A DNA stretch of 64,000 nt from Methylococcales bacterium (GCA_023145835.1 JAGLDH010000008.1:42816-106815); one strand, 5' to 3'. Positions 46,261 to 55,864 are shown, counted from the first letter of the stretch. A program made the numbers and translations. Notes: generated by a model not told the origin, from the letters alone.

Positions 46261-47885
46261 ATGCCTACGAAAATAAAAAATATTTCTGGATTAGATAACC
46301 TGGTTTTTGATAACCGATTTACTCGTGAATTACCTGCGGATTTAGAAACAAAAAACTACCGTAGACAAGTTATGAAAGCTTGTTATTCTTATGTTTTACC
46401 CACACAGGTAAGCGCACCTACCTTAGTTGCATATTCAAAAGAAATGGCTGAACAGCTTGGGCTTTTAAATGATGATTGTGCATCAGAACAATTTTCTAGA
46501 GTTTTTGTTGGTAATGAATTGTTGCCAGATATGAATTCTTATGCCATGTGTTATGGCGGACATCAATTTGGAAATTGGGCTGGACAGTTAGGTGATGGGC
46601 GGGCTATCAACTTAGGTGAAGTTTTAATAAGAATAAACAACGCTGGGTATTACAGTTAAAAGGCGCGGGAGCAACACCTTACTCCCGTAATGCAGATGGG
46701 TTGGCTGTTTTACGATCATCTGTCCGTGAATTTTTATGTAGTGAAGCCATGTTTCATTTAGGTGTTCCAACCACGAGAGCACTGAGTTTGATATTGACGG
46801 GTGAAAATGTAATACGTGATATGTTTTATAATGGCAATCCACAATCAGAACAAGGTGCAGTAGTTTGTCGTGCGGCCCCTTCCTTTACACGTTTTGGCAG
46901 TTTTCAGATATTTACATCTAGAGGTGAAATTGATGTGCTTCGTCAATTTGTTGATTTTACTATTCGTACTGATTTTCCTCATTTAATAAAAATAGATCGA
47001 CAGCTAGATAAAGAACTTTATCTTGAATGGTTTGAAGAAGTTTGCCGTACAACCGCTGAAATGATTGTACATTGGCAACGAGTAGGTTTTGTTCATGGTG
47101 TGATGAATACAGATAATATGTCTATTTTGGGACTGACCATTGACTATGGCCCTTATGGGTGGTTGGATGATTACAATCCGGATTGGACACCTAATACTAC
47201 GGATATAACTGAGCGACGCTATCGATATAGTCAACAACCTGAAATTGCACTTTGGAATCTGGTGCAATTAGCTAATGCTATTTATCCTTTAATTGAAGAG
47301 GTGGAGCCTTTGCAACAAGCATTAACTGTTTATAATGAAAGTTTTAATCAAGGTTGGCATTCTATGATGTCTCAAAAATTAGGGTTTAATCAATACGAGC
47401 AAGAAACAGATGAGACTTTAATTCAAGAATTATTAATGTTATTGCCAGAGTTTGAAATTGATATGACCATTTTTTACAGAAAGCTTGCTGATGTTGAGAT
47501 GAATAATGATAAATTAACAGATTTACAATTAATTGATCCTTTATTAGAGGCCTGGTATCGGTTTGATGCGGTGAGTGATGATTATCAGTCACGTTTTGTA
47601 AATTGGCTAAGAAAATATACTCTACGATTGAAGAAAGATGGAGTTAACCAAGAGGATAGGAAACAGCGTATGAATGAGATAAATCCAAAATACGTGTTGC
47701 GGAATTATTTGTCGCAATTAGCAATAGACAAAGCTGAGCAAGGTGATTTTTCTATGGTGAATGGATTACTGAATGTTATGCGTTTTCCCTACGATGAGCA
47801 ACCTGAAAGTGAAATATATGCTAAAAAACGACCTGATTGGGCAAGAGATAAACCAGGTTGTTCACAGTTGTCTTGTAGTTCTTAA
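46261..47885 (+). pseudogene. selO: Protein adenylyltransferase SelO, frameshifted
   Basis: SelO is a pseudokinase-fold enzyme that AMPylates proteins. The full-length protein is present in two frames: the front ends after GDGRAINLGEVL (46261 to about 46626). The rest continues one frame over with KQRWVLQLKGAGATPYSRNADG and runs to the intact end KPGCSQLSCSS. The loss of one base in TTTTAATAAG at 46624-46631 explains it. The ATP-binding and catalytic parts (VHGVMNTDNMSILGLTIDYG) and the C-terminal Cys are otherwise complete, so this is a very recent mutation or a sequencing error. Confidence 0.85.
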
Positions 47886-47967
47886 TCATTTAATTATTTT
47901 AAGGTTTTTATCTTAGTCTAGTTCAGTAATAATCAAAAATTAATAAACCATAATTGAGGAGCGTTTT

Positions 47968-48432
47968 ATGTTAGAAAAGAATCAAATAGCACCTGCTTTC
48001 AGTTCAAAAAATCAAAATAATGAAGTCATTGACCTCACTTCTTTTAAAGGAAAAAATAATGTTGTATTATATTTTTATCCTAAAGATGACACCCCTGGCT
48101 GTACGATAGAAGCTAATGATTTTACTGCACTTGCGAGTGAATTTTCAGCACTGGATACAGTGGTTATAGGCGTAAGTAAAGACTCTTGTTCCAGTCATAT
48201 TGCTTTTATTGATAAGTTTGGTCTTAAGCTAGACTTATTGGCTGATGAAAGTGGAGCGTTATGTGAAAGCTACGGTGTCTGGCAAGAAAAAGAAAAGAAT
48301 GGTGTGAAAAAAATGGCGATTATTCGATCTACCTTTATTATTAATAAAGAAGGTGGGTTGGTTGAGGCACTGTACGGTGTTTCGCATGAAGGCCATGCAC
48401 AGGCAATGTTAGATGTAGTGAAAAAAATATAA
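47968..48432 (+). CDS. bcp: Thioredoxin-dependent peroxiredoxin Bcp
   Basis: 154-residue peroxidase of the Bcp/PrxQ group that reduces organic and hydrogen peroxides. The peroxidatic Cys is in DDTPGCTIEANDF; the Cys usually five residues later in PrxQ is replaced by Asn, so another Cys (DSCSSH or ALCESYGVW) or a partner must resolve the sulfenate. The ribosome site GAGGAG is strong. A hairpin follows. Confidence 0.93.
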   Translation: MLEKNQIAPAFSSKNQNNEVIDLTSFKGKNNVVLYFYPKDDTPGCTIEANDFTALASEFSALDTVVIGVSKDSCSSHIAFIDKFGLKLDLLADESGALCESYGVWQEKEKNGVKKMAIIRSTFIINKEGGLVEALYGVSHEGHAQAMLDVVKKI

Positions 48433-48447
48433 TAGGGGAGTGAATTG

Positions 48448-48488
48448 TTCCCATAGTTTGCGTTATTTAATAACGCAGAACATGGGAA
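48448..48488. terminator. Bidirectional hairpin between bcp and the VPLPA gene
   Basis: The outer stem TTCCCAT/ATGGGAA and the inner stem TGCGTTATT/AATAACGCA form a two-tier hairpin between convergent genes. The T-runs are short, so it acts as a weak bidirectional terminator at best. Confidence 0.6.
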
Positions 48489-48505
48489 TAATAAATGTCA
48501 GTTTA

Positions 48506-49078
48506 TTAAGCTGGTTGAGCGGCTGATTTTTTTCTCATTCCAAAAAGTCCAATTAACCCTGTGCCAAATAGCCACACTGCTGCTGGGACAGGTACGGCAG
48601 ATACATTACCCGCACCAGGAGCTGAGAAGCCTGAGATGGAAACATTTGCTGAACCTAATACGGCATCAATAGCTTTAATACGAAAACCAAATACATCTCC
48701 TGCATTGACTGCAAATGATGTAGTACCTGACTGAGTAGTAAAAAGATCATCAGTTGTTACTTGTGTAAAAGAATTATTAAGTAACCATCCAAAAGGGTCA
48801 TAGAATGATCCATCATCGTCAGATGTGTTATATACCCAACTAAAAGTAACTATGCCACTATCTAATGATGTTATTGTAAAATCTGTATTGGATGATCCGC
48901 CGCCACTATTACTACTGACTTCAATGATTGAATTTGGGGCACCCGAAGTATCGATTGAACCTCCATTTAGTGATTGCGTCCAGTTGGAAATATCATAATC
49001 ACTTGTGAAATTATTAATAGGTGCAGCATTAGCAGTTCCTAAAAAAAATGCTAGATAGATAAATAGATATTTTTTCAT
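48506..49078 (-). CDS. VPLPA-CTERM sorting-domain secreted protein
   Basis: 190 residues. A signal peptide (ending ANA) is followed by a beta-sandwich-like domain with Ser/Gly/Asn-rich strands (FTSDYDISNWTQSLNGGSIDTSG...SFAVNAGDVFGFRIKAIDAVLGSANVSISGF). The C-terminal signal is VPVPAAVWLFGTGLIGLFGM followed by the basic RKKSAAQPA. This tail is the VPLPA/PEP-CTERM type and predicts processing by an exosortase encoded elsewhere. The mature domain resembles that of NF038120-like PEP-CTERM proteins only loosely. It is not closely related to the 37.8-40.6 kb family. Confidence 0.82.
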   Translation of the reverse strand: MKKYLFIYLAFFLGTANAAPINNFTSDYDISNWTQSLNGGSIDTSGAPNSIIEVSSNSGGGSSNTDFTITSLDSGIVTFSWVYNTSDDDGSFYDPFGWLLNNSFTQVTTDDLFTTQSGTTSFAVNAGDVFGFRIKAIDAVLGSANVSISGFSAPGAGNVSAVPVPAAVWLFGTGLIGLFGMRKKSAAQPA

Positions 49079-49584
49079 TGTTGTTTCCCTTGTCCATTAG
49101 TAAGAATCTAATACTAATATATTAAGATGAAGAATGGCTTATTACTGAAGTTTTTTGTTTCTAAAATAACTGATCCAGTTTAGTATAAAAATACATTATA
49201 TTCACAATTAAGTATGTATTATAGAGAGATGGAAGTCAAAGTTTAATTGATTTTTCTTATGTATAGATAAGTTGATAAATAATCAAGGAATTTTGTTATA
49301 TTTTATAGAAATAAATTTTATTTATTAATTACGTATCAATAGCTTATATTTTATGTGTTAATTGGTTATGAGTTTTTTTTAATATGGATGTAATTAATTT
49401 AATTGGTAAGAATTTTTTTGTTTTTAGATCGATTTAGCATCTAGTCCAAAATAAATAATTTTTTTTATTTAAAATGCGGTGATGCTGTAAACTTTTTAGT
49501 AAGTTTTTTGTGTTTTTTAGAAAATATACCTAAGTTTAGTACAAATTAAAAAAGATAATTATTAATTTAAGTTTTGGAGATAGT
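49079..49584. other. Very AT-rich intergenic region
   Basis: 506 bases between the divergent VPLPA gene and rpiA. It is extremely AT-rich with many T-runs. Promoters for both genes must lie here, but AT content makes any hexamer match unreliable. No ORF, repeat or transposon end recognised. Confidence 0.4.
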
Positions 49585-50265
49585 ATGAATGATAAAGAAT
49601 ATGTAGCAAAACATGCTGCTAATCTTGTTAAAGATGGGATGTTGGTTGGCTTAGGAACTGGATCAACAGCGGATTGCTTTATTACTGAACTTGCTCGTAG
49701 AAAAAATGAAGAAAATCTACACGTCACAGCAGTTTCTAGTTCAATCGTCAGTATGATAAAAGCACAGGCATTAAATTTGCCCATGATGGCAGTTGAACAT
49801 TTAACACGATTAGATTTATACGTGGATGGAGCAGATGAAGTGACGCCTGATAATACGCTATTAAAAGGACAGGGTGCTGATTTAGTTAAAGAAAAAATTT
49901 TAGCGAGAGCGTGTGATAAATTTATTGTTTTAGTCGATCAAAGTAAAATGGTAAATCAAATTGGTGAGAAATTCTTTATCCCTATAGAAGTGATGCCTTT
50001 TGCCTGGAAATTAGTTAAACAGCAACTTGAAAAGTTAGGTGGGCAAGGCTCACTTCGCCCGAATAATAATGGTAATGGATTGGCAGTAACATCGTATGGA
50101 AGCTTGGTTCTTGATATGAAGTTTGACCCACAATTTGAAATCTCCAAGTTGGATACAATATTAAATGCTATGCCAGGTGTTATAGAGCATGGAATATTCT
50201 ATCAATTAGCGGATTTAGTATTATGTCCTGTTGATGGAAAAATACAGGAAACAGGCCGCAGATAG
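49585..50265 (+). CDS. rpiA: Ribose-5-phosphate isomerase A
   Basis: 226-residue isomerase of the pentose-phosphate pathway. Phosphate-binding GLGTGSTADCFI (about residues 21-32), the catalytic-region VDGADEV with its Asp pair, and GQGADLVKEKILA with the catalytic Glu are all present. The ribosome site GGAGA is upstream. It is not in an operon; a small acidic gene converges from the right. Confidence 0.95.
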   Translation: MNDKEYVAKHAANLVKDGMLVGLGTGSTADCFITELARRKNEENLHVTAVSSSIVSMIKAQALNLPMMAVEHLTRLDLYVDGADEVTPDNTLLKGQGADLVKEKILARACDKFIVLVDQSKMVNQIGEKFFIPIEVMPFAWKLVKQQLEKLGGQGSLRPNNNGNGLAVTSYGSLVLDMKFDPQFEISKLDTILNAMPGVIEHGIFYQLADLVLCPVDGKIQETGRR

Positions 50266-50309
50266 AAAGGACCTCTATTATATTGATGTGGTTATTTTAA
50301 GCAGACCGT

Positions 50310-50489
50310 TTACCAATCTTCTTGCTCTAAACTTAAACCATAATTTTCAATATCATCATCGACAGACTCTACCTCTAATTCATCAAGCAATATTTCATTT
50401 TCCTCTGATGCATTCCAATCAGTAGGCTCTGAAAAATTGAATTCATCTTTAGTTTCAAAGTCAATATCTGCGTCCGTTTGATCAATCAT
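50310..50489 (-). CDS. Small highly acidic protein
   Basis: Unrecognised. 59 residues from the start chosen at 50489, where GGAG sits about 8 bases upstream; an in-frame ATG at 50519 has no such site. The protein is extraordinarily acidic (about a third Asp/Glu, for example ETKDEFNFSEPTDWNASEEN) with no Lys or Arg beyond the first third. It is cytoplasmic by lack of a signal. It could mimic nucleic acid or bind a basic partner, but there is no direct support. Confidence 0.5.
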   Translation of the reverse strand: MIDQTDADIDFETKDEFNFSEPTDWNASEENEILLDELEVESVDDDIENYGLSLEQEDW

Positions 50490-50835
50490 TCTGCTTTCTC
50501 CAATGTTAGGTGAATACATAAAAAACTAGATCTAAATGGTAAAAAAATCAATCATGTTTAGAAGAAGGATAGCTTGATAAAAGAAGGTGTAATCTATGTT
50601 CTTTTAATAACGCATTGAAATATTATTGATATTTTTAAGGTATTTATAGGATGTTGTTTGTAAGGTTTTTTTAAGTTTGTGAAATAGGTATTAATTATTT
50701 TTTCTGAAGAGAGTGATTGCTTGACTGAAAAACTATCAAAATATTTAGGGAAAAAGTTGAAGTAATCTAAAAAACAGCTCATTTAGGGCTTTAAGAACAA
50801 GCTATCGATATTATACTTAACGACTATTTTTAAAC
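50490..50835. other. Intergenic region, nothing recognised
   Basis: About 345 AT-rich bases upstream of the small acidic gene. A minus-strand frame of 62 codons at 50594-50782 has no ribosome site and a low-complexity composition; I do not call it. Confidence 0.35.
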
Positions 50836-50910
50836 TTAAGGAACCTCTGATTAAGTTGATTAGAATTTATCAAGTTAAAAATAATTGGACTTAATCAGAG
50901 ATTCCTTAAG
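50836..50910. mobile_element. MITE family C, short copy
   Basis: A 75-bp element made of little more than two terminal repeats: TTAAGGAACCTCTGATTAAG at the left, with its inverse (one mismatch) at the right. It resembles the two ends of the copy at 52098-52262 joined after an internal deletion. Its right end supplies the stop codon of the hydrolase gene at 50906. Confidence 0.75.
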
Positions 50911-51916
50911 GATGATCTAATATTTTTTTTGTTCGTTTATCTGCACCAGAAGGCAAGGGAGTGTTGTCAGAGTTAATCCACGCAGTAATATCTTTCCATA
51001 CAATTGATGCTTGAAGATCCCGTAAAAGCATATGATATCCGTTTTCATAAAAAGCGACCGTATGTTTTTCACTGTTATTTTTTAAACCTTGTAGAAACTG
51101 ATAGGTCGGTTCTTTAGGAATAATTTCATCTTTTTCTCCATAAAGCAGTAAAGTTTTAGTCGAAATTTTTTTTGTACTAGATAATGCATGATCCATTAAA
51201 TTGACCAGTCCATAAATACTTTCAACACGGGTTTCTTTTATGATCAAGGGATCTTTACTTAAGGCTCTTAACATTTCAATGTTATCTGATGGAATAATTT
51301 CCAAAGAATCTCCCGTTAGTGTTAGCCAAGGAACAGTGTGAGATAAAGTCCATAATAATGTGTTTTGGTACCATGGCATAGTTCGTCTTGCCCATATTGC
51401 TGGAGCAGCCAGAATAATACCTTTTATTGCTGGCTGAGTTGACTGAACTACTGTTGAAATAACAATCGCTCCACCCATGCTTTCACCAAGTAAATAAATA
51501 GGGATGTTTGGGTGAGCAGCTGTCACTTGATTTACAAAACAAGTTAAATCATCAATATAGGTATCAATACCTGCCCATAATCCTCGAGTTAAACTACCTC
51601 CAAAGCCACGTTGATCATAAGCATAAGAGGCAATCTTATGCTGACTAAAGTAAATGCCAGGTTGTTGAAAAAAATGACTGTAATCATTAAACCCATGTAA
51701 AGCAATGATGACGGCATCCGTTTTTTGCTGAGGGGTTTTCCAGGTTTTTAACTGTAATTCTGTGGCATCGGTTGTGATATATAAATTATTAGTTATACGG
51801 CAAGCTGAAACAGAAACTCCTGAGGGATGAATCATTGGAGTACAAGCTTGTATAAAGGCAAATAAAACGGGTAGAAGTAGTAATTTTGTTTGACAGGTTG
51901 GGCAGTTATTTATCAT
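50906..51916 (-). CDS. Monoacylglycerol-lipase-like alpha/beta hydrolase, probable lipoprotein
   Basis: 336-residue serine hydrolase. The N-terminal hydrophobic segment ends in FIQAC, a weak lipobox. The hydrolase 4 domain has ALHGFNDYSHFF (oxyanion), YDQRGFGGS, the nucleophile GESMGGA, a likely Asp in GEKDEIIPKE and His in YENGYHMLLRDL. This is the monoglyceride lipase/lysophospholipase pattern. The stop codon lies in the terminal repeat of a MITE, so the original C-terminus may have been slightly different. No operon partner. Confidence 0.85.
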   Translation of the reverse strand: MINNCPTCQTKLLLLPVLFAFIQACTPMIHPSGVSVSACRITNNLYITTDATELQLKTWKTPQQKTDAVIIALHGFNDYSHFFQQPGIYFSQHKIASYAYDQRGFGGSLTRGLWAGIDTYIDDLTCFVNQVTAAHPNIPIYLLGESMGGAIVISTVVQSTQPAIKGIILAAPAIWARRTMPWYQNTLLWTLSHTVPWLTLTGDSLEIIPSDNIEMLRALSKDPLIIKETRVESIYGLVNLMDHALSSTKKISTKTLLLYGEKDEIIPKEPTYQFLQGLKNNSEKHTVAFYENGYHMLLRDLQASIVWKDITAWINSDNTPLPSGADKRTKKILDHP

Positions 51917-52097
51917 GAATGATTGTTGAGTAAATGAAGCTAGAATTCATATTACTAATTTTAGAAGTCTTTATCTATTTGGTAAACAACAAAAAAAAAT
52001 AATTCTGCTATTCTTTTTAATGAATTGATGGATGTATGGAATAGATTTTAGATTGATAACATTTCGTATTCAATAGTTGTAAGAATGAAATCCTTGG

Positions 52098-52262
52098 TTA
52101 AGGAACCTCTGAATAAGTTGATTAGAATTTAGCCAAAAAAAAACTGTCGCTATTTTTTAGGAAATAAAAGGTAATAGACATTCTATTGCACCAGTTTACG
52201 TGGAAAATATCGGCAGATTTAGAAAGCTAAAAATAATTAGACTTGATCAGAGCTTCCTTAAG
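52098..52262. mobile_element. MITE family C, long copy
   Basis: About 165 bp with ends TTAAGGAACCTCTGAATAAG and, inverted, ACTTGATCAGAGCTTCCTTA; the termini match the short copy at 50836-50910. The middle is non-coding. It sits upstream of the HDOD operon, about 75 bases before the first gene, so it may contribute to that promoter region. Confidence 0.75.
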
Positions 52263-52338
52263 GAAATTAGAGCGTACAGTAAACTAAAATGAAACTAGAA
52301 ACTGACAATAAAGTAGATCTGAAGAGTTTATCAATTAG

Positions 52339-53187
52339 ATGACTAATATCGTTGCTATTGATGTTGAAGCGTTGGTTAATGAGGTGTCTGACCTGGTTTC
52401 TATGCCAGAAATTTACTTGAAAATAAGGGAGCTCATGGATGACCCAGAATCATGTTTAAATGATTTTGCTTTAATAGTTAATACTGATCCAGGTTTAACT
52501 GCTTCAGTTTTAAAAATAGTTAATAGTGCTTTTTTTGGACTTTCAAAGCAAATAGAGAGTATAAATCGGGCATTAAATTTATTAGGTATTGGGCAATTAC
52601 ATGATCTTGTGCTTAGTCTTTCTACCATTAATAACTTAGAAATACCGAATGAAATAGAAGAATTAAGCTTATTTTGGCGTCGAAGTATTTATTGTGGAGT
52701 ACTTTCAAGGCTCATAGCAAAAAAACAAAATTTACAAAATGCAGAAAGCTTATTTATAGTTGGATTGTTGCATGAAATTGGCCGTTTGATTCTTTTTCTT
52801 AAATATCCTAAAGAAGCGAATCTGGCCGTTTTTCAGGCAGAAAAAGAAAACTTATCTCTTAATACAGTGGAAAAAAACATATTTGGTACTGACTACGGAA
52901 AGATTGGACAAGCATTGATGGAAGATTGGAATTTGCCATTAAAATTCCAGAGTATAACCAAATATCATACTGAACCAAATAAGGCGACAGAATATATATT
53001 CGAAACAACAATCGTACATATTGCTCATCAACTATCTGTAAATAAATACCCTGGAGCTGATCGATTTCAATATCAATTAGACCAGGGCATATTGATTAAA
53101 ATAAAAACCAGTGAGGATGAAGTGAATAATCTATGTATTGATGCAGAAAACATGAGTCTTGAAATGGAAAAAGTAATCTTTGGTTAA
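52339..53187 (+). CDS. HDOD-domain protein 1
   Basis: 282 residues, essentially all HDOD domain: VSMPEIYLKIRELMDDPESC, IVNTDPGLTASVLKIVNSAFFG, SINRALNLLGIGQLHDLVL, LLHEIGRLIL. HDOD proteins are non-catalytic relatives of HD phosphohydrolases, usually linked to two-component or c-di-GMP signalling. It is the first gene of the operon that runs to 61064 and a tandem paralog of the next gene. No receiver, EAL or GGDEF domain is attached. Confidence 0.88.
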   Translation: MTNIVAIDVEALVNEVSDLVSMPEIYLKIRELMDDPESCLNDFALIVNTDPGLTASVLKIVNSAFFGLSKQIESINRALNLLGIGQLHDLVLSLSTINNLEIPNEIEELSLFWRRSIYCGVLSRLIAKKQNLQNAESLFIVGLLHEIGRLILFLKYPKEANLAVFQAEKENLSLNTVEKNIFGTDYGKIGQALMEDWNLPLKFQSITKYHTEPNKATEYIFETTIVHIAHQLSVNKYPGADRFQYQLDQGILIKIKTSEDEVNNLCIDAENMSLEMEKVIFG

Positions 53188-53205
53188 TCTGGGAATTCAA
53201 TAAAA

Positions 53206-54087
53206 GTGATGATAACACCCGCCCATAATTTAATAACAAGTGTTGCAGATAAAATATCATTACCTGATGTTTATCATCGGATCAGAGATTTAATTGTTAA
53301 CTCTAATGCAGACATTGATCACTATGTTAATGTGATCAGTTGTGATTCTTCGTTAGCTACGCGCATTATAAAGATAGCTAATAGTTGTTTCTTTGGTTAT
53401 TCCAGAAAAGTCAGTACCGTTAAAGAAGCTATATCATTGATTGGGGTTATTCAACTTCATGATCTTGTATTAAGTAGTCTGGCCATTCGTGCTTTTTCTG
53501 GCATTCCTAAAGATGTTTTTAATCAGGAAACTTTTTGGCGTAGTAGTGTGTATTGCGGAATTACAGCAAGGTTGCTTGCAAAAAAAAGTATGTTGCCCGC
53601 TAGCGAAAGGCTTTTTGCCTCAGCACTTTTGCATGAGATAGGCCATATTGTGATGTATGCCAAAATTCCTGAACAAGTTCAGGATGTTTTAATTGCATCA
53701 GAACAAAATGATAAATCATTGTATCTATTAGAAAGAGAAAAGTTTGGATTTGATTATGGACAAGTTGGGAGTGAAATAATGCGACTATGGCATCTTCCAG
53801 AAAGTTATTGTGATATTGCAAGCTATCATATGGAGCCGGAAAAATCTCAACATAATAAAGTAGAAGTCAAAATTGTTAATTTAGCTCGTTCAATCATGTT
53901 GGCGGAAGAAATGAATCAGGAGTATTCGATTGATTCAGTAGTAAATAAATCGAATAGTCCAATCAATAAAGAATTAACTAAGCAGGATATAGAGACTATA
54001 AAAATAAAAGCTTGGTTATATGTTGATGAGGTGATGGATTGCCTTTTGCCCTTTTCCAGAAAAAGTAACGAGTGCGTGATTTTATGA
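53206..54087 (+). CDS. HDOD-domain protein 2
   Basis: 293 residues, a tandem paralog of the previous gene: SLPDVYHRIRDLIVNSNADI, VISCDSSLATRIIKIANSCFFGYS, ISLIGVIQLHDLVLSSLA, LLHEIGHIVMYAKIP. The start is GTG at 53206 or ATG at 53209. The C-terminal 60 residues are charged and unlike the first copy. It lies 18 bases after HDOD 1 and 13 bases before the GAF/HlyD gene. Paired HDOD regulators ahead of export genes suggest a signalling input. Confidence 0.87.
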   Translation: MMITPAHNLITSVADKISLPDVYHRIRDLIVNSNADIDHYVNVISCDSSLATRIIKIANSCFFGYSRKVSTVKEAISLIGVIQLHDLVLSSLAIRAFSGIPKDVFNQETFWRSSVYCGITARLLAKKSMLPASERLFASALLHEIGHIVMYAKIPEQVQDVLIASEQNDKSLYLLEREKFGFDYGQVGSEIMRLWHLPESYCDIASYHMEPEKSQHNKVEVKIVNLARSIMLAEEMNQEYSIDSVVNKSNSPINKELTKQDIETIKIKAWLYVDEVMDCLLPFSRKSNECVIL

Positions 54088-54100
54088 AGGGGCGGAATAA

Positions 54101-55864
54101 TTGAAAAATTTTGCACAAAACTGGTTAGATATCCAATGTCAATCAATAGAAGGGCTTTGTAGTGCGCTTTTTTTATTGACTGATTCTGAAAGAAAAGGAC
54201 TAAAACCAGCTGCAAAATGGCCTTTGGATAGCAAAGAGCCAATGGAATTAGCGGCTGTTTCAAGGCTTGCAATAAAAAATCGTGATATTGCTATTAATTC
54301 AAATGTTAGACATGAAAAGACAGGGAACCAGTCATTTGATTATCTGGCATCTCCCATTTTTATCGATAAGAAACTGCTAGGTATTATTGCAGTTAAAACT
54401 ACGCATCATAATGAGAGAAAGCAAAAAAAAATACTGTATGCATTGACTGTTGGTACAAAATGGCTCGCATTACCTCAGCTAAAAAATGAGCAGCACAGTA
54501 AATTTCATACAACAGTTGTCAGGTTGGCTGTTAATTGCTTACAACAAGATTCTTTTAAGAAATCATTAACTGTTCTGATTAGTAAATTAACTAAAGAGTT
54601 TAATTGTGAAAGAGTGGCTGTAGGTGAACTGAATAATTATCATGCGCATGTAACTGCCTTGTCTAATAGTGCAAAATTTGATGATAAATCTAATCTTATA
54701 CGAACCATTGCATCAGTAATGGATGAGGCTGTGGATCAGGATAAAGTGATTGTTTATCCTGAAATAAAAAATGACAAACCTTCTATTATTCATGCTCATA
54801 GCGAGTTGGCTCGTAAATTTGGTTGTGGTGCTATTTGTACGATTCCCTTTGTTTATGAGGGCGCTATTTTTGCTGTATTGACAATGGAAAGAAGTGAATT
54901 TAATCCCTTTGATCAGGAAACTATTCATATTTGTGAACAGACTCTGGCATTAATATCCCCTTTTCTTAAGTTAAAGCACACTGATGAATTGATATGGATA
55001 CAGAAACTGAGTTTGTTTGCTAGACAGTTTGTTACAGATCTATTTGGCTATCATTACTTGGGATTTAAATTATTAGGCTTAGCTTTAATTGTTGTGATTT
55101 GTTTTGCTTCTGTTAAAGAAGGTGATTTTCGTATTCATGCGGATTCAGTGCTGGAAGGTAGAATTCAGCGAACCGTTTCAGCACCTATGGATGGCTTCAT
55201 TAAATTAGCTAAAGTGAGAGCAGGGGATACTGTTTTAACAGGGGAAATAATGGCAGAAATGGAAAATTATGACCTCAAACTCGAACAAACCAAACTATCG
55301 GGTGAACAACAACAGCTAAAAAGAGAACATCTGGAAGCAATGGCTAACAGAGACTGGGTTGAGGTTCGAATTATTAATTCTCAATTTGAGCAACTCGATG
55401 CTAAAATTAAATTAAAACAAGAGCAACTACAAAGAACCTTAATTAAAACACCGTTTGATGGCATTGTAATTGAAGGAGACCTGAGTCAATCATTAGGTGC
55501 ACCTGTTAATAGAGGAGAAAGTTTATTTAAAATTGCTCCTCTTGATGGATATCGGGTAATCTTGAAGGTTAATGAACGATCTATTTCTTATATTCGTCAT
55601 GGACAAAAGGGGACATTAGCCTTATCAAGCTTACCGGATAGAAAATTTCTATTACAAATAGAAAAAATTACTGAAGTGGCTCGTGCCGAAGATGGTAGTA
55701 ATATTTTTCGTGTCGAAGCGGCTTTGTCAGAGTTACCTAAGTTATTAAGACCCGGTATGGAAGGAGTCGGAAAAGTTGAAATTGGTAGAAAAAAATTACT
55801 CTGGATTTGGACGCATGAGTTAGTCGATTGGATTAAGCTTGGAGTGTGGTCATGGCTACCTTAG
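54101..55864 (+). CDS. GAF / membrane / HlyD-type fusion protein
   Basis: 587 residues. It starts at TTG, supported by AAGGGGCGG 9 bases upstream. An N-terminal GAF-like sensory region (a degenerate one about residues 1-120, a clearer one about 140-290 with FNCERVAVGEL and FGCGAICTIPFVYEGAIFAVLTME) is followed by one transmembrane helix (about 325-343). A periplasmic HlyD-like part then has VSAPMDGFIKLAKVRAGDTVLTGEIMAEM, a short coiled coil and TPFDGIVIEGDLSQSLGAPVNRGESLFKIA. Cytoplasmic sensing could thus be coupled to an adaptor. Its 3' end overlaps a 43-codon ORF by 13 bases. Confidence 0.85.
   Translation: MKNFAQNWLDIQCQSIEGLCSALFLLTDSERKGLKPAAKWPLDSKEPMELAAVSRLAIKNRDIAINSNVRHEKTGNQSFDYLASPIFIDKKLLGIIAVKTTHHNERKQKKILYALTVGTKWLALPQLKNEQHSKFHTTVVRLAVNCLQQDSFKKSLTVLISKLTKEFNCERVAVGELNNYHAHVTALSNSAKFDDKSNLIRTIASVMDEAVDQDKVIVYPEIKNDKPSIIHAHSELARKFGCGAICTIPFVYEGAIFAVLTMERSEFNPFDQETIHICEQTLALISPFLKLKHTDELIWIQKLSLFARQFVTDLFGYHYLGFKLLGLALIVVICFASVKEGDFRIHADSVLEGRIQRTVSAPMDGFIKLAKVRAGDTVLTGEIMAEMENYDLKLEQTKLSGEQQQLKREHLEAMANRDWVEVRIINSQFEQLDAKIKLKQEQLQRTLIKTPFDGIVIEGDLSQSLGAPVNRGESLFKIAPLDGYRVILKVNERSISYIRHGQKGTLALSSLPDRKFLLQIEKITEVARAEDGSNIFRVEAALSELPKLLRPGMEGVGKVEIGRKKLLWIWTHELVDWIKLGVWSWLP

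Noticed and set aside
46624..46660. Programmed ribosomal frameshift in selO
   Set aside because: No slippery heptamer plus stem-loop is evident and SelO is not known to need one; a simple indel explains the break.
50594..50782. Minus-strand 62-codon frame
   Set aside because: No ribosome site, low-complexity content and no context support.
53916..54272. Minus-strand frame of 118 codons across the HDOD2/GAF-HlyD junction
   Set aside because: Lies antisense to two confident genes, has no start signal and has hydrophobic, biased composition.
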